Of a stretch of DNA of 8,164 nucleotides, positions 5,919 to 8,164 are shown in pieces. Source of the DNA: Smithellaceae bacterium. Its GTDB lineage: Bacteria > Desulfobacterota > Syntrophia > Syntrophales > Smithellaceae. How positions within the stretch are numbered: position 1 is the first letter of the stretch; each line of letters starts with the position of its first letter. A model generated the notes under the pieces. That model ran no database searches, was not told the origin of the DNA, and saw only the letters and a program-made list of their open reading frames with translations. The stretch covers positions 1 to 8,164 of the forward strand of contig JAQVQT010000079.1 in the NCBI GenBank assembly GCA_028701435.1, read 5' to 3'. The position numbers were made by a program, and so were the translations under genes.

Positions 5919-6677
5919 CTAGAGCACCCGGGCAACCAGAATGCCGGTGAAATTTCCGCGGCGGCGCAGGTAGTCTGAAAGTGTTTCGCGGGAAACGACG
6001 ACGGCGCCTTCCCGGCGCGAGGCGTGCAGCAGGCGCAGACGGCCGCGCTCGCGGACGGCCAATCCGACATGCGCCACATCCAGCCCTTCCTGGTTTGTCG
6101 TAAAGGCGATGAGGTCTCCCGGTTGAATGTCGTCCTGAATTCGGGATACCCGTTCTTTGCCGATTACGTAAAACGGACTTCGCGACAGCCTCCGCTCCGT
6201 CCGCCTCATTTTCCCCGCCTGGGTTTGATTTTTCAAGGCGGCGTATCGTTCACGACGGGTCGTCATGAAATGAATTTCTTTTTGCCGGCGCTCGCCGCCC
6301 AGATCCCGCGAAACGTCCGTCAGGGTCTTTTTTTTCTGATTATCGGCGAGCCAGTCTGTAAAGTAGTGAAGACGGGAAGCGTAGCCGTCGATTTTTCCCC
6401 GGCGGTAGCGAATGCGCCGAAGGTTCCTGCGGAATTCCTGAGTGCTGAGCTTTCCGGACGATGCGCACCGGACCAGGGCCAGCACGGTTTCCACAAAGGT
6501 CGTGCAGTCAAAGGCCTGAAGATTGACGATCAGCTTTTCACGGCCCGGTCCTTCCAGGGTGCCTTCCCGGTAAGGCGCGCCCAGGAAAAAGCGGCCGGTT
6601 TCAACAACCAGATTGCCGGGAGAAAAATCTTGTTCCGTCGTCTGTTGGTTTTTTGGAGGAGTTGCCGGTGTTTTCAT
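5919..6677 (-). CDS. DUF1460 family amidase-like cysteine hydrolase (NlpC/P60-like fold)
   Basis: Resembles the DUF1460 / N-acetylmuramoyl-L-alanine amidase-like family, papain-like enzymes thought to act on peptidoglycan or similar amides. Numbering from the ATG at 6675-6677 (252 residues), the family signature is clear: FFLGAPYREGTLE (30-42), then VNLQAFDCTTFVETVLAL with the presumed nucleophile Cys58. IDGYASRLHYFTDWLADN (96-113) follows, then DVAHVGLAV with the presumed catalytic His203, and LLHAS (His218). Family members are usually exported, yet the N-terminus (MKTPATPPKNQQ...) has no hydrophobic signal. The only other in-frame start, TTG 6687-6689, adds just four residues, and the frame then meets the thrC stop. 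Neither start has a good ribosome binding site, which suggests translation coupled to thrC, 48 bases upstream. The function is not proven; a cytoplasmic recycling role or non-standard export is possible. Confidence 0.85.
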   Translation of the reverse strand: MKTPATPPKNQQTTEQDFSPGNLVVETGRFFLGAPYREGTLEGPGREKLIVNLQAFDCTTFVETVLALVRCASSGKLSTQEFRRNLRRIRYRRGKIDGYASRLHYFTDWLADNQKKKTLTDVSRDLGGERRQKEIHFMTTRRERYAALKNQTQAGKMRRTERRLSRSPFYVIGKERVSRIQDDIQPGDLIAFTTNQEGLDVAHVGLAVRERGRLRLLHASRREGAVVVSRETLSDYLRRRGNFTGILVARVL

Positions 6678-6725
6678 CCGTCGCCACAAGGTCTGCCGGG
6701 ATTCGCCGGTCGGACGTTCAGGGTT

Positions 6726-8111
6726 TTATTTTTTGATTTTCAGATGCGCCTGCAGGTACGTTTTGAAGGAGGCGAAATCCCTGGACAGGTTGATGGCGCT
6801 TCCTTCCCGTCCGGCCAGGTCCTTCATGCTTTCCGGCGGTTCGGGGTCGATCCCCAGCAGGTTTTTGATCTCGTCGGGAAACTTTGCCGGATGGGCGGTT
6901 TCCAGACAGATGGCGAGCCTCGTGTCGCCGGTTTTTTTCTGGTAGGCCGCGAGCCCCGCCCAGCCGACCGCTCCGTGCTGCTCCAGCACCACGCGATAGC
7001 GCTCATAGACGCTTTTGATGGTTTGCCGGGTTTCCCCGTCGCTGACGCTCACGGAAAAAATGCGGCGCCGCATTTCCTCCAGGTCGGGATAGCGGTGAAC
7101 CCTGCCCGTGCGATCGACGGTGCCGCCGTACAATTCAAAGAATCGCGCCAGATTGCTGGGATGCCCCACGTTCATGGCGTTGGAAATGCAGGCGCGCGAC
7201 GGCGATACTTTCGTGTAGGTTCCGGTTTCCAGAAAAGCGGGAAACTCGTCGTTTTCATTGGTGGGCATGATCAGCTTGGCCACCGGCAATCCCATTCGGC
7301 GGGCGTATTCACAGCCCAGGGCGTTTCCGAAATTGCCGGAAGGGACGGAGACCACCACTTCCTCGCCGGCGCCGGCCAGTTGGGCGTAGGCATAGACATA
7401 GTAAACGATCTGCGGCAGAATGCGCCCGAAGTTGATCGAGTTGGCCGACGACAGATTGAACCTTGCCAGATCTTTGTCGGCAAACGCTTCTTTGACCAGA
7501 TTCTGACAGTCGTCGAATTTTCCGTCAACGCACATGGCCCGCACGTTGCCGCCGATGGTGTCGAGCTGCTTTTTCTGCATCAGGCTCACTTCATCCGCCG
7601 GATAGAGGATGGTCACATCAATGCCGTCAACGCCCTTGTAGGCTTCTCCGACTGCGCTTCCCGTGTCGCCGGACGTCGCCACCAGAATATTGAGCCTTTC
7701 CCCTTCGGGCCGGCAGTGGCTCATGAGCCGCGCCATCATGCGGGCGGCGAAATCCTTGAAGGACGCCGTGGGGCCCTGGTCCAGCCGAAGGACAAAGGCG
7801 CGCGGATACACCGCCTCCAGCGGGACGGGAAAGTTATACGCGTCCTTCACGATTGCCTCGAGGACTTCGAAAGAAAATTCTTCCGAGAGAAACGCCCGGG
7901 CGACCAGCAGCGCGGCCTGCCAGTAAGGTTGGTCGCGCAGCGCAACAACATCCTTCATGGAAAGCCGCGGAATGGCATCGGGAACAAAAAGTCCCTCATC
8001 CGGCGATTGCCCGGCCAGCAGCGCTTCCCGAAAAGACACGCTTCCGGTAAAGGGGGTAATTCCTGCAGCCTGTTTTACATGGCGATTGGTGCTGTAGTAG
8101 CGAATGGGCAT
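6726..8111 (-). CDS. thrC: Threonine synthase
   Basis: PLP enzyme that converts O-phosphohomoserine to L-threonine and phosphate, the last step of threonine synthesis in the cytoplasm. With the ATG at 8109-8111 the product is 461 residues, within the family range. The PLP lysine is Lys119 in DQGPTASFKDFA (111-122). TSGDTGSA (146-153) is the Ser/Thr-Gly-rich cofactor and phosphate region. SVPSGNFGN (255-263), NENDEFPAFLETGTY (285-299) and ISNAMNVGHPSN (309-320) follow as in the threonine synthase branch of fold type II enzymes. The N-terminal YYSTNRH is also typical of this family. An in-frame TTG at 8157-8159 would add 16 residues. The ATG is preferred because AAAGGGA lies about 8 bases upstream of it and the usual family N-terminus begins there. 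The gene is followed after 48 bases by the amidase gene on the same strand. Confidence 0.96.
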   Translation of the reverse strand: MPIRYYSTNRHVKQAAGITPFTGSVSFREALLAGQSPDEGLFVPDAIPRLSMKDVVALRDQPYWQAALLVARAFLSEEFSFEVLEAIVKDAYNFPVPLEAVYPRAFVLRLDQGPTASFKDFAARMMARLMSHCRPEGERLNILVATSGDTGSAVGEAYKGVDGIDVTILYPADEVSLMQKKQLDTIGGNVRAMCVDGKFDDCQNLVKEAFADKDLARFNLSSANSINFGRILPQIVYYVYAYAQLAGAGEEVVVSVPSGNFGNALGCEYARRMGLPVAKLIMPTNENDEFPAFLETGTYTKVSPSRACISNAMNVGHPSNLARFFELYGGTVDRTGRVHRYPDLEEMRRRIFSVSVSDGETRQTIKSVYERYRVVLEQHGAVGWAGLAAYQKKTGDTRLAICLETAHPAKFPDEIKNLLGIDPEPPESMKDLAGREGSAINLSRDFASFKTYLQAHLKIKK

Positions 8112-8164
8112 GCCCGTTGTCCCTTTCAAAGGTGATTTTCTATAATCTGATTGGCGCAAATAAA

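Noticed and set aside
6024..8135. A 703-codon open frame on the + strand opposite thrC and the amidase gene
   Set aside because: It is the shadow of two well-supported minus-strand genes that share one reading frame. It has no recognisable domain, unnatural composition and no convincing start site.

Overview
This window looks like ordinary chromosome from a Gram-negative, moderately GC-rich bacterium. A Desulfobacterota / deltaproteobacterial-type lineage (Syntrophus- or Smithella-like) is the best guess. This is inferred from the mix of a sigma-54 enhancer-binding response regulator, a membrane diadenylate cyclase fused to YbbR domains, a small ferritin-like diiron protein, and strong AGGAGG-type ribosome binding sites. 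There is no mobile element, CRISPR array, tRNA or rRNA. Coding density is high, and no gene-free stretch exceeds about 190 bases.

Layout: one gene runs on the + strand at the left edge, the C-terminal bulk of an NtrC-family response regulator (1-1208). It converges on seven genes that all read on the minus strand. In their direction of transcription these are thrC (8111-6726), a DUF1460 amidase-like cysteine hydrolase (6677-5919), a two-CBS-domain protein (5802-5365), a CdaA-CdaR fusion (5174-3711), corA (3714-2653), a ferritin-like protein (2571-2089) and plsC (2002-1259).

The minus-strand genes fall into probable transcription units. thrC and the amidase are 48 bases apart and probably co-transcribed, with a possible terminator at 5882-5911. 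The CBS gene stands alone and ends in a long hairpin followed by a textbook intrinsic terminator (5252-5283). Directly after that terminator is a good sigma-70 promoter (TTGACA, 18 bases, TATACA) for the cyclase gene. The cyclase and corA overlap by ATGA and must be co-transcribed. The ferritin-like gene and plsC follow with gaps of 81 and 86 bases and no convincing terminator, so they may belong to the same unit.

The most interesting part is the centre. A single protein joins a membrane-anchored c-di-AMP synthase (CdaA type) to its extracytoplasmic regulator domain (CdaR/YbbR type). It carries a variant active-site motif (RHT instead of RHR), is translationally coupled to a CorA Mg2+ channel, and lies just downstream of a small CBS-pair protein. 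c-di-AMP is known in other bacteria to govern ion homeostasis, partly by binding CBS domains. A c-di-AMP/divalent-cation module is therefore a reasonable but unproven reading.
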